Of a stretch of DNA of 64,000 nucleotides, positions 8,815 to 18,779 are shown one piece after another (position 1 is the first letter of the stretch; each line of letters begins with the position of its first letter). The notes beneath the pieces were generated by a model. It was given only the letters and a program-made list of their open reading frames with translations. It had not been told where the DNA came from and did no database searches. The DNA is from Candidatus Villigracilis saccharophilus. GTDB lineage: Bacteria; Chloroflexota; Anaerolineae; Anaerolineales; Villigracilaceae. The position numbers were made by a program, and so were the translations under genes. The stretch spans positions 62,001 through 126,000 of the forward strand of contig JADJNA010000048.1 of NCBI GenBank assembly GCA_016709305.1, in the 5' to 3' direction.

Positions 8815-9504
8815 ATGAACATTCATCAAGATATTCCCTCCAAGCCCTGGCAAAACAGGTATGTCACCTACCGTCGTTTATGGTTGGATGCCGCCATGGC
8901 CCGCTTTTCTCCGGAAATGCGTGGAGTGGTGATTGACCTGGGCGGCAAACGCAGTGAGAAACGCGGCACCTTCCAGCCTCCGGAATATCAGGCGGATATG
9001 TGGCTGTACATTAACCTCGACCTGCAGACCAGCCCCGATCTTTTTGCAGATGTAACAAAAACCCCGCTCAAAACGCAAATTGCAGATAGCATCATCTGTA
9101 CCGAAGTACTGGAGCATTTGCCCGCCCCGCAGGCTTGTGTGGATGAAATGCACCGCCTCCTTCATGACGGTGGGCAGGTCTTTGCGTCAGTTCCTTTTTT
9201 TTACCCGGTCCATGCCGATCCCTACGATTTCCAACGCTTTACCGAAGATGGAATTCGACATCTGTTCCGTGATTTCAAGCTGGTTGAAGTCTACCGCATG
9301 GGTGGGTACGCAGGTGTTTTGGGGCTGATCGTGGAATTGGGTATTTCCGGTGTGGTGGGAAATACATATTTCGACAAGTTGATGCGCTGGCTTATGAAAT
9401 GGACCTCCCGTCTGCTATTCCATTATGACCTGCGCGCGTTCGGCAGGGAAAGCGCTGCCTGGCAGAAGTTCACAACAGGATATTTTATAAAAGCAGTCAG
9501 GTAG
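8815..9504 (+). CDS. Class I SAM-dependent methyltransferase
   Basis: About 229 residues with the Methyltransf_11 layout. Motif I is degenerate (VIDLGGKRSE), the acidic strand-2 end is YINLDLQTSPD, and motif IV is IADSIICTEVLEHLPAPQ. The post-I helix is followed by LHDGGQVFASVPFFYPVHADPYDFQRFT, a form common in methyltransferases of polysaccharide loci. ATG at 8815 is chosen; the upstream GTG-type extension overlaps the previous stop region and has no ribosome site. The acceptor is presumably a sugar hydroxyl or a lipid-linked intermediate. Confidence 0.75.
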   Translation: MNIHQDIPSKPWQNRYVTYRRLWLDAAMARFSPEMRGVVIDLGGKRSEKRGTFQPPEYQADMWLYINLDLQTSPDLFADVTKTPLKTQIADSIICTEVLEHLPAPQACVDEMHRLLHDGGQVFASVPFFYPVHADPYDFQRFTEDGIRHLFRDFKLVEVYRMGGYAGVLGLIVELGISGVVGNTYFDKLMRWLMKWTSRLLFHYDLRAFGRESAAWQKFTTGYFIKAVR

Positions 9505-9516
9505 AACCTGCCAGAT

Positions 9517-10332
9517 ATGGAGACGAAAATGGAAAAGGTAAAAAATGGAAAAGATGGCAACCGTCAACTGGAAGGGGAACGATTGGTTTATTTTCACCAA
9601 ACGGCGGACAAAGAATATTGGAAAACTGTGTGGAGCGCTTATGCAAACCAGGAATACTATGAGCCGTTCCGGGCCGGCACTCTTAACCCTTTCGAGAAGA
9701 TATTTACCTGTCACTTGCCCAAACAGGCACTGGTTCTAGAAGCTGGCTGCGGAACGGCTCAGTATGTTAAGGCTTTAAACGTCAGGGGCTATCGGTGTAT
9801 GGGCCTCGATTACGAACTGCATGCCATGAAGATGGCAAATATCTATGCCGGTTCTTTGCCGTTGGTGTGTGGCGATATCACTGCGCTGGGCATCGCAGAA
9901 AATTCTTTTGATGCCGTCATTTCGCTTGGTGTGGTTGAACATAGGCGCGCAGGACCGGAACCATTTCTCACGGAAATGTGTCGGATATTGAAACCCGGGG
10001 GCATCCTGCTTATCTCTGTTCCATACTTTAATCCCTTAAGGCGTTGGCGGGCAGCACGCGGCGCATATCAGGATGAAGTGGGGGGGATGGATTTCTACCA
10101 GTATGCATTCACTAGAATGGAGTTTTACCGTTTTCTTGAGAAGGCTGGTTTTGAAATTGAAAAATACTACACCTACTCGCACCAGAACACGCTTTCACAG
10201 GAACTGCACTGGTTGAAAAAGATTCCCGAATCTTTGAAAAAAATTATCCTGCGCATCAGCAAGTACGTGCCTTATGTCAACTCCGAGATCGGGCATATGG
10301 TAATGGTTGTTGCGCGAAAAAAACAACCGTAA
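9517..10332 (+). CDS. Class I SAM-dependent methyltransferase
   Basis: A cytoplasmic methyltransferase of 271 residues with a complete SAM fold: motif I LEAGCGTAQYVKAL, acidic residue in GLDYELHAM, motif II GDITALGIAENSFDAVISLG, the EHRRAG helix, and ILKPGGILLISVPYFNPLRRW. It follows the preceding methyltransferase by 12 bases and precedes a glycosyltransferase by 6, so the three are probably co-transcribed. The acceptor cannot be told from sequence. Confidence 0.8.
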   Translation: METKMEKVKNGKDGNRQLEGERLVYFHQTADKEYWKTVWSAYANQEYYEPFRAGTLNPFEKIFTCHLPKQALVLEAGCGTAQYVKALNVRGYRCMGLDYELHAMKMANIYAGSLPLVCGDITALGIAENSFDAVISLGVVEHRRAGPEPFLTEMCRILKPGGILLISVPYFNPLRRWRAARGAYQDEVGGMDFYQYAFTRMEFYRFLEKAGFEIEKYYTYSHQNTLSQELHWLKKIPESLKKIILRISKYVPYVNSEIGHMVMVVARKKQP

Positions 10333-10338
10333 CCTATA

Positions 10339-11346
10339 ATGAAAATGGGCATCCGTAATGGACTTTTGGATTTTGGGGCTGTTCTTGCAGGTCAGTTCAC
10401 ATCTGCAGACCTGTCCATCTTCCACGAGTTTGAGCCGCCTCCTACAGGCGGAGGGCAGCAATTTCTGCGCGCGTTTCGGATGCAGGCGGAAATGCATGGA
10501 TTACGCGTAGAAAATAATATCATCTCCCGCACCACGCGCGCCTGTCTGTTCAACTCTTTCAATTTCAATGAAAAACGCCTCCAGCGAACCCGGCGCTCCT
10601 CTGTATTGTACGTCCATCGTGTTGATGGCCCCATTGGCGTTTATCGCGGTTGGGATGATGGTGTGGATGGAAGCACCCACGCTGGCAACCAAAAATATGC
10701 AGAGAAAACCATCTTCCAATCTCGTTATAGCCTGGAAAAGCACCTGGAACTGGGAATGCAGTTCCGGAAACCAGTGATCATTATGAATGCTGCAGACCCG
10801 CACATCTTTCATGCGCGTGGAAGGGCGGGTTTTTCCTCAGATCGGAAAACGCGTCTGATCGCATCAAGTTGGTCAGATAATCCCAATAAGGGCGCGCTTG
10901 TTTACCAATGGTTGGATGAGAATCTGGATTGGACTCGATTCGAAATGACTTTTGTGGGGCGCAGTCCGGTCGTGTTTAAGAATATCTACATGATGCCTGC
11001 CGTCGATTCGTTTCGCATGGCGGATTTATTCCGTGGTCATGATGTTTATCTCACTGCCAGTCGGAACGACCCGTGTTCCAATTCGTTGATCGAAGCGTTG
11101 ACCTGCGGGCTTCCAGCCATCTACTTTCAGAGTGGAGGTCACCCTGAAATTGTGGGGCAGGGCGGGGCGGGGTTTGAAATGGCGGAGCAAATTCCCGGGC
11201 TTTTGGAGCAGATCGTCAAAAATTATCGAGCGGTCCAGTCTATAATATCTGTTCCATCTATGGAACAGGTCAGTGAACTATATTTGCAAATCTTGGGATT
11301 AATGGATGGTCAATCCATTGATCCCAATAGGAGAATAAATGAATAA
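10339..11346 (+). CDS. Glycosyltransferase, GT4-like
   Basis: Retaining GT-B type glycosyltransferase of 335 residues. The C-terminal donor-binding domain has SRNDPCSNSLIEALTCGLPA, the GT4 E-x7-E pattern, followed by SGGHPEIVGQGG. The N-terminal half contains KTIFQSRYSLEKHLELG and IMNAADPHIF, the usual linker into the second Rossmann fold. It adds a sugar to the growing glycan at the inner membrane face; donor and linkage are unknown. The stop falls 6 bases before the next gene's inferred ATG. Confidence 0.78.
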   Translation: MKMGIRNGLLDFGAVLAGQFTSADLSIFHEFEPPPTGGGQQFLRAFRMQAEMHGLRVENNIISRTTRACLFNSFNFNEKRLQRTRRSSVLYVHRVDGPIGVYRGWDDGVDGSTHAGNQKYAEKTIFQSRYSLEKHLELGMQFRKPVIIMNAADPHIFHARGRAGFSSDRKTRLIASSWSDNPNKGALVYQWLDENLDWTRFEMTFVGRSPVVFKNIYMMPAVDSFRMADLFRGHDVYLTASRNDPCSNSLIEALTCGLPAIYFQSGGHPEIVGQGGAGFEMAEQIPGLLEQIVKNYRAVQSIISVPSMEQVSELYLQILGLMDGQSIDPNRRINE

Positions 11347-12192
11347 ATTCAACCCATTGTCCCACCCGATCATGTTTGCCCGCCCTTTGCGGGTTGCCGC
11401 TTCAGCCTGGTGGCTGCATGTGCCATTGCCATGTTCATGGTAGACGCCTTGCGCCCCGCCTTGATCGTGGAATTGGGTACGCATAACGGCGTTTCATACT
11501 GCGCCTTTTGCCAAGCTGTGGATACGTTGAAATTGAACACCCTTTGTTGTGCGGTTGACGCATGGGTGGGTGATGAACATGCTTCATTTTACGGTGAAGA
11601 AGTTTTGAGCGATTTGAAAGATCATCATGATCCTTTGTATTCAAAATTCTCTAAATTGATCCAAAGCTATTTTGAGAATGCGCTCAGCCTGTTTGAAGGC
11701 GGTTCAATTGATCTTCTTCACATTGATGGCCTGCATACATACGAAGCTGTCAAAAAAGATTTTGAAGGATGGCTTCCGAAAATGAGCCGGCGGGGCGTAA
11801 TTCTTTTCCATGATATTTCAGTGTATAAGACCGATTTCGGGGTATGGCAGCTTTGGAGTGAGGTTAAGGCGAAGTATCCTTCTTTTGAGGTTTCCCATGG
11901 CAGCGGACTGGGAGTGTTGTTCGTTGGGAATGAGTATCCGTCTGAACTGTCCGTTCTGATGCGGAATTCGAGCGAAACACCCTTCATTCGGGAATTTTTC
12001 TATCAATTGGGAATGACCGTCGATCGCAATAAGGGGAGCGTGGAGAAATACCGGGATGCAGAGACAACTATGCAGAGGATTGTATCCAGCAAGCCTTGGG
12101 CACTGCTGAAGTGGTTTGAGCGCCTCCCCCCCTGGCTGCCAGTTGCCAGAATTCGCGATCGGCTGCTGCGTTTCCTGCACAAGAGAATGTAA
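11340..12192 (+). CDS. Class I methyltransferase (Methyltransf_24-like), frameshifted near the N-terminus
   Basis: The uninterrupted frame from 11410 encodes motif I VELGTHNGVSYCAFC and DLLHIDGLHTYEAVKKDFE, typical of family-24 methyltransferases found beside glycosyltransferases. The matching N-terminus MNKFNPLSHPIMFARPLRV...WWLHVP starts at ATG 11340 in another frame. The sense joins at AMFMVDALRPALIVE if one T is restored near 11433. It overlaps the preceding glycosyltransferase stop by a few bases. The C-terminus ends in a basic proline-rich helix. Confidence 0.7.
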
Positions 12193-12252
12193 CCTGTGAT
12201 GTGTCTGAACAAAGTATCTGAGGTACTTAACCATAAAGCGTAAAATGGACCA

Positions 12253-13341
12253 ATGAAGAATTTTGGAAACCAATTAGCAAAAAGATTTTTAAAGATCGCT
12301 TCCTTCCATTGGAAGCCCTACTCCCGTTTGATATTGTATGGTGACAGCGCGGGGTGGGTTCTCGATTGGGAGATGCGCGAACTCAAGCGTATATGTAAGC
12401 GGCTTGATGTGCGGCTGGCGAAGCCGATTTGGAAGCATGCCGCGTCGCCGCAGGCTATTTTCTTTTCCAACCAGTTTTTTTTAATGAATGATGACTGGCT
12501 TAAATTGAAGCCTTGCCGGATCGGTTTTGCTTATTTTCACGGGAAGCCGAATACAGGCGACGATTTGTTTGATTCGGTCTACAACTCGTTGCGCACGCAT
12601 CATGAGCAAATTACCCGCGTACAGGTCTCACACACGGAAATGATGAATGTGGTTTTGGAAACGGGCATTGATCGGTCAAAGGTTTTTATGATTCCCATTG
12701 GGGTCAATTTGGGTTATTTCCCTTTCCGTACCGCGCAGCAAAAAAGAAATATTCGCGCGCAATTGGGCATCCCGCAGTCTGCTTTTGTGGTCGGATCCTT
12801 CCAAAAGGATGGGGTTGGCTGGGACGAAGGATTTGATCCCAAGTTAATAAAAGGCCCCGATGTGTTTTTAGCGACAATTAAATCGTTGAAAAGGGATATT
12901 CCGGAGTTATATGTTTTACTTTCAGGTCCAGCAAGAGGATATGTTAAGAAGGGGTTGGATGAATTGCAAGTCCCATACAAGCATGTCTATTTAAAATCAT
13001 ACCCAGATATTGCGAAAATGTTTTGGGCGCTTGATGTATATCTTGTTGCGTCACGGCAGGAGGGGGGACCGAAATCTATTTTGGAGAGCATGGCCAGCGG
13101 CGTTCCGATTGTAAGTACCAGGGTGGGGCAGGCTGTTGATTTGATCAGGAATGGCGAGAATGGCTGGCTGGCTGATGTTGAGGATGTTGAAGGACTTGCG
13201 GCCTGTGTAACGCAAGTCTATGGTTTGGGAGATGATGCATTGTTGCCAATTTTGAGGTGTGGCAGGGAAGGCGCAAAAACCAACGACTATACTGCGCAAA
13301 TTCCATTGTGGGCTTCGTTTATGAAAGGATTTATTGCATGA
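12253..13341 (+). CDS. Glycosyltransferase, GT4 family
   Basis: A 362-residue GT-B glycosyltransferase. The C-terminal half has VASRQEGGPKSILESMASGV with the E-x7-E motif, then VGQAVDLIRNGENGWL. The linker region has MIPIGVNLGYFPF and GSFQKDGVGW. No membrane segments. The final TGA overlaps the ATG of the downstream methyltransferase (GCATGA), which indicates translational coupling. Donor unknown. Confidence 0.82.
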   Translation: MKNFGNQLAKRFLKIASFHWKPYSRLILYGDSAGWVLDWEMRELKRICKRLDVRLAKPIWKHAASPQAIFFSNQFFLMNDDWLKLKPCRIGFAYFHGKPNTGDDLFDSVYNSLRTHHEQITRVQVSHTEMMNVVLETGIDRSKVFMIPIGVNLGYFPFRTAQQKRNIRAQLGIPQSAFVVGSFQKDGVGWDEGFDPKLIKGPDVFLATIKSLKRDIPELYVLLSGPARGYVKKGLDELQVPYKHVYLKSYPDIAKMFWALDVYLVASRQEGGPKSILESMASGVPIVSTRVGQAVDLIRNGENGWLADVEDVEGLAACVTQVYGLGDDALLPILRCGREGAKTNDYTAQIPLWASFMKGFIA

Positions 13342-14165
13342 AAAAAACCATTAATTCTATTTTCTCCAGAGTTGCCTATCTTGTGCTGCCCCGATCTGTA
13401 CGGAAATATATTATCAAATTACTGATCTCCGCCGAAGAATCTGCTCCACCCCGTGATGCCATACGCTGGTTGCTGGGTATTTTTGATCAGGTATCCAATG
13501 CGATCGATCTTCAAAGCATACGCTGGGGGAATGGAGTACATATCAAACATGAACTGATGGATGGCATCCATTCATTTTTCTATGACCGTATCCCGAAAAA
13601 TGCCCGTGTGCTGGACCTTGGGTGTGGCATTGGAGCCGTTGCCCATTCCATAGCAACTCATACAGACGCACAGGTGCTCGGGATTGATTTCGATGTTGCT
13701 CAAATTGAGTTTGCAAAGCGGCGTTTTTCACATCCGAATGTCGACTATGTGGTTGGAAATGTTTTTACAGATATACCCAAAGTCGAGTTTTTTGATGTGA
13801 TCGTTCTTTCCAGTATTCTTGAACATCTGGAGAATCGCGAAAATTTTCTTAATGACCTGTCCGAACGATTCCACCCGGGGAAATTCCTGATCAGAGTGCC
13901 GACTTTCGAACGCCATTTCTTTGCCGCCTTAAAACGGGAACTTGGCTTGTTCCCATATACCGATGATACTCACGTGCTTGAGTCCTCTCCTCAAATATTT
14001 ATGGATGAAATGAAGGCTGCGGAGTTGGAGATAAGGCATTTTGAGATTCGCTGGGGAGATATTTGGGCAGAGTGTGTTCCTGTAAAAAAACATGATCAGA
14101 AAACGGTTAAATTTCCTCAAGAAACAATTTCCAAATCTGTTTCAGCTGATATTTCGCTTGCGTGA
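13338..14165 (+). CDS. Class I SAM-dependent methyltransferase
   Basis: About 275 residues as read. Motif I is VLDLGCGIGAVAHS, the acidic residue lies in GIDFDVAQIEFAKR, and motif IV is FFDVIVLSSILEHLENREN. The ATG at 13338 overlaps the previous stop; a longer start at 13257 would lie inside the upstream gene. The last 24 residues overlap the start of the next gene and look unlike a family C-terminus. A seven-A run at 14083-14089 precedes ACATGA, and one more A there would end the protein in an ATGA overlap with the next gene, so a missed base is suspected. Confidence 0.75.
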   Translation: MKKTINSIFSRVAYLVLPRSVRKYIIKLLISAEESAPPRDAIRWLLGIFDQVSNAIDLQSIRWGNGVHIKHELMDGIHSFFYDRIPKNARVLDLGCGIGAVAHSIATHTDAQVLGIDFDVAQIEFAKRRFSHPNVDYVVGNVFTDIPKVEFFDVIVLSSILEHLENRENFLNDLSERFHPGKFLIRVPTFERHFFAALKRELGLFPYTDDTHVLESSPQIFMDEMKAAELEIRHFEIRWGDIWAECVPVKKHDQKTVKFPQETISKSVSADISLA

Positions 14166-15176
14166 TGCACTGCTCAATTTTCCTTTATGGCTCAGGGTTT
14201 CAGAGATCGGAAAAAGTGAAGTGCGCCTTTCAGTGACGTACCTGACCACGAATTTTCCAAAGCCGCCGGCTTTACGCAGTGAATTCGCACATGGCGGTTC
14301 GGTCAAGCTAACTTATCTGGCTGAGACATTTCCACACCAATTCCCTTCCGCAAGCCTTTTATATGCAGTTAGCAGCGTCGGGCATCCCTTGCGTACGGCT
14401 GTTCTTGCAGAAGCAAAGCGTAAAGGATTGAAGATTGTCATTAATCAAAATGGTGTCGCCTTCCCGGCGTGGGATGGCTTGAATTATGAAGCATCCAATC
14501 GCGAGTTGAAGACGGTCATCCACTCTGCTGACTTTATCGTTTATCAAAGCCGATTTTGCAAGATAAGCGCGGAACGATATCTCCTGCCACCGCAAGTGCC
14601 TCATGAGATCATCTATAATCCAGTCGATACCCGTCTCTTTACGCCTGATGCCTATCCGGAAAAGCCGGATGTATTGACCCTCCTTTTGGGCGGGAATCAG
14701 TTCCAGCAGTACCGTCTCGAATTGGCGTTGCAAACACTCAAGGCCTTGCATCGGGAGATCCCCAACGCGAGGCTAATGGTGACGGGCAAACTCTGGCTCC
14801 CGGATCACGAAGCAAAGGAGTGGACCGCGCGTACTTTGAAGGATTTGGATCTGATCGAGCATGTAACTTTTACGGGAGCGTATACCCAGGCGGAAGCGCC
14901 TGCGCTTTATTCGCAGGCGCAGCTTTTATTGCATACACAATATGCTGATCCATCCCGGGTCTTGTTGTGGAGGCAATGGCGCTGGGCATGCCCGTTGTAC
15001 ATCTGGATAATGGCGGCGTGCCAGAGTTGGTCGGCGATGCTGGTCTCGGAGTCCGCGTCGAGCATGATTGGGATAGGATCAACCTGCCGAACCCACAGGA
15101 CATGGCAGATGCGCTGAAGGTCCATTCCAGCCTCGACGATTTTTCGCAGAAGGCGCGCCAGCGTGCTGTGGAATAA
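14092..15176 (+). CDS. Glycosyltransferase, GT4 family, frameshifted
   Basis: GT-B glycosyltransferase. The N-terminal domain (to LLHTQYADP near 14955) and the C-terminal donor loop VVEAMALGMPVVHLDNGGVP are in different frames. One base missing near 14957 would join them into GLVVEAMALGM. After QRAVE at 15170 a stop appears, but FSWKSLL and LEKFIAKHQ fragments continue in two frames until the next ATG at 15240, so there are further lesions at the C-terminus. Intact length would be about 375 residues. The start overlaps the preceding methyltransferase. Confidence 0.75.
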
Positions 15177-15239
15177 TTCTCTTGGAAAAGTTTATTGCGA
15201 AACATCAGGCAAATCTTTGAGAAAGTTTTGGGTTCCTGC

Positions 15240-16140
15240 ATGAAAATATCCGTCATCATCTGCACCCGCAATCGATTCGAGGATTTCAAGAAGGCATTGT
15301 CTTCCATCGCAAAGCAAACCCGTCCAGCGGATGAATTCATTGTTGTCGATTCCTCTGATGAACAAAAAATAGAAGATTATCTAAACTCGATCAACATCCC
15401 TTTTTCAACGCGTTATTTCCATACCCAGCCAGGACTGACCTTGCAGCGCAATTATGGAATTCGCGAATCTGTAAGTGATCTACTTTATTTTTTTTGACGA
15501 CGATGTGGAGTTGGATTCTAATTATTTTGATGAGATCGAAAGAATTTTTGCAACTGATCTTTTCCATGAAATTGGCGCCGTCGGCGGAAGGATCATTCGT
15601 CCGCTTGGAGGCCAGTCGAAACCGGTCAGGTTTTGGCTCGAGCAAAAAATCTTCTTTCTGCTCCGTTCGATTTTTGGATTGGTGGATAATGGCAGCGGGC
15701 GATTTCGCTGGTCTGGTATGGCGACTCATCCTCACGCGATCCTTCAAAGCAGATATATTGAATGCCTGTCCGGTTGTTGCATGGCGTTTCGGCGGGAAGT
15801 ATTCGAGAAGGCGAGCTTTGATGAAAAGCTTGTCCGCTATGGTCTGATGGAAGATTCTGATATTTCCAAACAGGTTTTGGATGCCGGCTATAAGATCTAC
15901 TATCATGCGTCTGCCACGCTGGCCCATAATGAAAGCCCAAAGAATCGTTTGAATTATCGACAATGGGCCGAAATGACCGTTGTGAACTATGATTATCTTT
16001 TCCGCAAGAGTTGGAGTAAGGATAAATGGCGTTGGGCGGCTTACTATTGGGCATTACTGGGCTTGATCGTTGTTAACCTCACCAAAAGAGAAGCCTTGCG
16101 CGGCACATTGAACGGTATCAGGAATCTAAAAGGGAGATGA
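15240..16140 (+). CDS. Glycosyltransferase, GT2 family, frameshifted at a T run
   Basis: Inverting GT-A glycosyltransferase. The start ISVIICTRNRFEDFKKALSS is the standard GT2 N-terminus. The text then reads ...VSDLLYFF and stops, while the next frame continues FDDDVELDSNYFDEI with the DxD metal motif. The break is at an eight-T run (about 15484-15495); seven T would restore one protein of about 300 residues. The C-terminal half has CLSGCCMAFRREVFE and the DSDIS(K) acceptor-site type motif, then one hydrophobic helix (YYWALLGLIVVNL). The stop overlaps the next ATG (ATGA). Confidence 0.8.
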
Positions 16141-17060
16141 AACGGGCTTTGATAACCGGGAAGCAAGGCTTTGTCGGGAGCCATCTTGCCGGCCACCTGA
16201 CCGCTGCTGGTTGGGATGTTTTTGGCTTTGGCCGGCGTCCTGACGGTACGAACAGCCGTTCCTTTCAAGGTGAAATAACCGACCGACATGCGCTCAGATT
16301 TGCCCTGGAGGAAGCTCGTCCTGATGTTATATTTCATCTTGCAGGGCGTATTAAGTCTGATGCATCTGAACTTTTTTATATGGTAAATCTGCTTGGCACA
16401 GTTGCATTGTTTGAGTCGGTACTGGCTGCAGGGATTCGGCCTGTTATGGTAGTGGCAAGTTCAAGCGCTGTGTATGGTCATAGATCTGGGAAGCCGATCA
16501 GCGAACGGGTGGTTCTGCACCCACTTACACATTATGCAGTCAGCAAGACCGCGCAGGAGGCGGCTGCTTTGCGCTATTATCAATCTTTTTGCCTGCCGGT
16601 TATGATCGTGCGTATGTTCAATTTGTTAGGACCGGGCCAGTCCGCTGATCTTGCTTGTTCAGCTTTTGCGCGTCAGATCGCGCTTGCCGAATTAAACGAT
16701 GAGAACGGGATCGTGACCGGAAATTTGTCTGCGCGCCGTGATTTTTTGGATGTGCGCGACGCGGCCCGCGCCTTTGAGTTGGTTGCAAAAAAAGGAAAAG
16801 CCGGGCAGGTCTATAATGTATGTTCCGGACATGCGGTGGCGATTCGAAAATGCTTGAGTGAGATGATCTCCATGTCGCCGAATCAATTCACAGTTGAATT
16901 AGGTGCGGCACGCTTCCAAAAAAATGATATTCCCATTCAAGTTGGGAATTCGCTAAAACTGAATCGGGCTACAGGCTGGCGTCCAAAGATCTCCCTGCGA
17001 GAGTCGTTATCTGATCTATTGAATGATTGGCGCCAAAGAGTACAATCAGAACTGGAGTGA
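16137..17060 (+). CDS. NAD(P)-dependent nucleotide-sugar reductase/epimerase (GDP-4-keto-6-deoxymannose reductase-like)
   Basis: Extended SDR of 307 residues. Cofactor motif TGKQGFVGSHL (residues 7-17), then FHLAG, VASSSAVYGH with catalytic Ser, and YAVSK with the Tyr-Lys pair. The pattern YG-x-PISE...LTHYAVSK and the short C-terminal domain resemble GDP-6-deoxy-D-mannose reductase (Rmd). The substrate could be another 4-keto-6-deoxy nucleotide sugar, for example the product of the LegB-like dehydratase that follows at once (start 3 bases after this stop). Confidence 0.75.
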   Translation: MKRALITGKQGFVGSHLAGHLTAAGWDVFGFGRRPDGTNSRSFQGEITDRHALRFALEEARPDVIFHLAGRIKSDASELFYMVNLLGTVALFESVLAAGIRPVMVVASSSAVYGHRSGKPISERVVLHPLTHYAVSKTAQEAAALRYYQSFCLPVMIVRMFNLLGPGQSADLACSAFARQIALAELNDENGIVTGNLSARRDFLDVRDAARAFELVAKKGKAGQVYNVCSGHAVAIRKCLSEMISMSPNQFTVELGAARFQKNDIPIQVGNSLKLNRATGWRPKISLRESLSDLLNDWRQRVQSELE

Positions 17061-17062
17061 GT

Positions 17063-18052
17063 ATGGATTGGAAAAACAGACAAGTGCTTGTGACCGGGGC
17101 GGGCGGATTTGTCGCCAGCCACCTTGTGGAACGATTGGTGCATGAAGGTGCGCGCGTACGTGCGTTCACACGCTATAACTCGCGCAATGATGTGGGCATG
17201 CTGCGCTTGATTGCGCCTGAAATATTTCCACAGCTCGAGATCATTTACGGCGATTTGCGCGATGTGGAGGCGGTGCGGGGAGCCGCGCGGGATGTCGACA
17301 CGATCTTTCATCTCGGTGCATTGATCGCGATCCCGTATTCATATGTGCATCCGCGTGAAGTGATCGACACAAACATCATGGGTACATTAAATGTGTTGAT
17401 GGCGGCGCGTGATTTTAAAGTGCGGCGTGTCGTGCATACCTCCACGAGTGAAGTGTATGGCACGGCGCAGTATGTGCCCATCGATGAGTCCCATCCGCTT
17501 CAAGGACAGTCTCCCTATTCTGCCAGCAAGATCGGCGCGGATAAGATCGCCGAAAGTTTTTATCGTTCCTTTGAGGTGCCTGTGGTTACGCTGCGCCCTT
17601 TCAATACCTACGGGCCGCGCCAGTCCGCCCGCGCTGTGATTCCCACGATCATTACACAGGCGCTTACGCGTGATGAAGTTAAGTTGGGCAGTCTGGACCC
17701 GTCACGCGATTTCACTTTTGTTGCCGATACTGCTGATGGTTTTATGCGCGTCGCCTTGGCTGAGAATGTTCTTGGACAGGAGATCAATCTTGGCAACGAC
17801 AACACCATCCGCATTGGCGATCTGGTCGATAAGATATTTGGGATCATTGGCAAATCGCCAAAAGTGGTGATGGATGCTCAACGTATCCGCCCTGGAAAAA
17901 GTGAAGTGATGAAGTTATGGGCGTCCAATCAAAAGGCCCGTGAAATGATCGGATGGGAGCCGCGCGTCTCTCTCGATGAGGGACTGCGTGCCACCATTGA
18001 GTGGATCTCGGCTCATATCGATCTTTATCGTCCCGACCAATATACTGTGTAG
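17063..18052 (+). CDS. legB: NAD-dependent nucleotide-sugar 4,6-dehydratase (LegB-like)
   Basis: Extended SDR of 329 residues. LegB converts GDP-N-acetylglucosamine to the 4-keto-6-deoxy sugar in legionaminic acid synthesis. The N-terminus MDWKNRQVLVTGAGGFVASH with RYNSRNDVGML, and FHLGALIAIPYSYVHP, are characteristic of LegB. Catalytic elements are STSEVYG and YSASK (Tyr/Lys). ATG 17063 is used; the upstream start lies inside the previous gene. The nucleotidyltransferase downstream starts 7 bases on and could supply a GDP-sugar. The same fold also covers GDP-mannose 4,6-dehydratases, so the substrate is inferred. Confidence 0.8.
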   Translation: MDWKNRQVLVTGAGGFVASHLVERLVHEGARVRAFTRYNSRNDVGMLRLIAPEIFPQLEIIYGDLRDVEAVRGAARDVDTIFHLGALIAIPYSYVHPREVIDTNIMGTLNVLMAARDFKVRRVVHTSTSEVYGTAQYVPIDESHPLQGQSPYSASKIGADKIAESFYRSFEVPVVTLRPFNTYGPRQSARAVIPTIITQALTRDEVKLGSLDPSRDFTFVADTADGFMRVALAENVLGQEINLGNDNTIRIGDLVDKIFGIIGKSPKVVMDAQRIRPGKSEVMKLWASNQKAREMIGWEPRVSLDEGLRATIEWISAHIDLYRPDQYTV

Positions 18053-18058
18053 GTGATT

Positions 18059-18766
18059 ATGCGCGCTGTGATACTTGCTGGTGGAAAAGGCACCCGCCTT
18101 GCTCCTTATACAACCGTTTTGCCGAAGCCGCTCATGCCGGTTGGTGAAATGCCGATCCTTGAAATCGTCATGCGTCAATTGGTACACCACGGCTTTGATG
18201 ACCAGACCCTTGCGGTTGGATATTTGGCAGAATTGTTGATGGCCTATTGCGGCGACGGAAGTAAATTTGGCGCCACGCTTGAATATTCGCGTGAAGGGCA
18301 GCCCCTGGGGACGGCGGGTCCAATTGCGCTTGTTCCAAATCTAAATGAGACTTTTCTCGTTATGAACGGTGACCTGTTAACCACGATCGATTACAGCGCC
18401 ATGCTGAAAAATCATCGTGAACGCGGCATGCTGGCTACGATCTCCTGTTATCAGCGCGATGTGAAAATTGATCTTGGCGTGATCGATGTCGACTCAGACA
18501 ACTGGGTGGTCAACTATATTGAGAAACCCACCTATCATTATGAGGTCAGTATGGGCATCTATATTTTTGAGCCGGCCATTCTGAATTACATTCCTTTAAA
18601 TCAAAAACTGGATCTTCCCGACCTTATGCTTAACCTGCTCAAGGCAGGACAAAAGGTCAATGTGTTTAAATTTGACGGTTATTGGCTCGATATTGGTCGC
18701 CCGGATGATTATGAACGCGCGATTGATGAGTTTGCAAAACATCGCCAGGAATTTATAAAAGAATAA
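18059..18766 (+). CDS. Sugar-1-phosphate nucleotidyltransferase
   Basis: A 235-residue NTP-transferase domain protein that joins a sugar 1-phosphate to a nucleoside triphosphate. The pyrophosphorylase motif is VILAGGKGTRLAPYTTVLPKP, followed by GTAGPIALV, the metal-binding NGDLL and the IEKPTYHYEVSMGIY substrate segment. The C-terminus WLDIGRPDDYERA is typical of GDP-/dTDP-sugar pyrophosphorylases. No CBS domains. The ATG at 18059 has AGGTG just upstream. In legionaminate loci a homologue (PtmE) makes GDP-glucosamine, which fits its place after the LegB-like gene. Mannose-1-P guanylyltransferase is the alternative. Confidence 0.82.
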   Translation: MRAVILAGGKGTRLAPYTTVLPKPLMPVGEMPILEIVMRQLVHHGFDDQTLAVGYLAELLMAYCGDGSKFGATLEYSREGQPLGTAGPIALVPNLNETFLVMNGDLLTTIDYSAMLKNHRERGMLATISCYQRDVKIDLGVIDVDSDNWVVNYIEKPTYHYEVSMGIYIFEPAILNYIPLNQKLDLPDLMLNLLKAGQKVNVFKFDGYWLDIGRPDDYERAIDEFAKHRQEFIKE

Positions 18767-18779
18767 AAAGGCTGACATC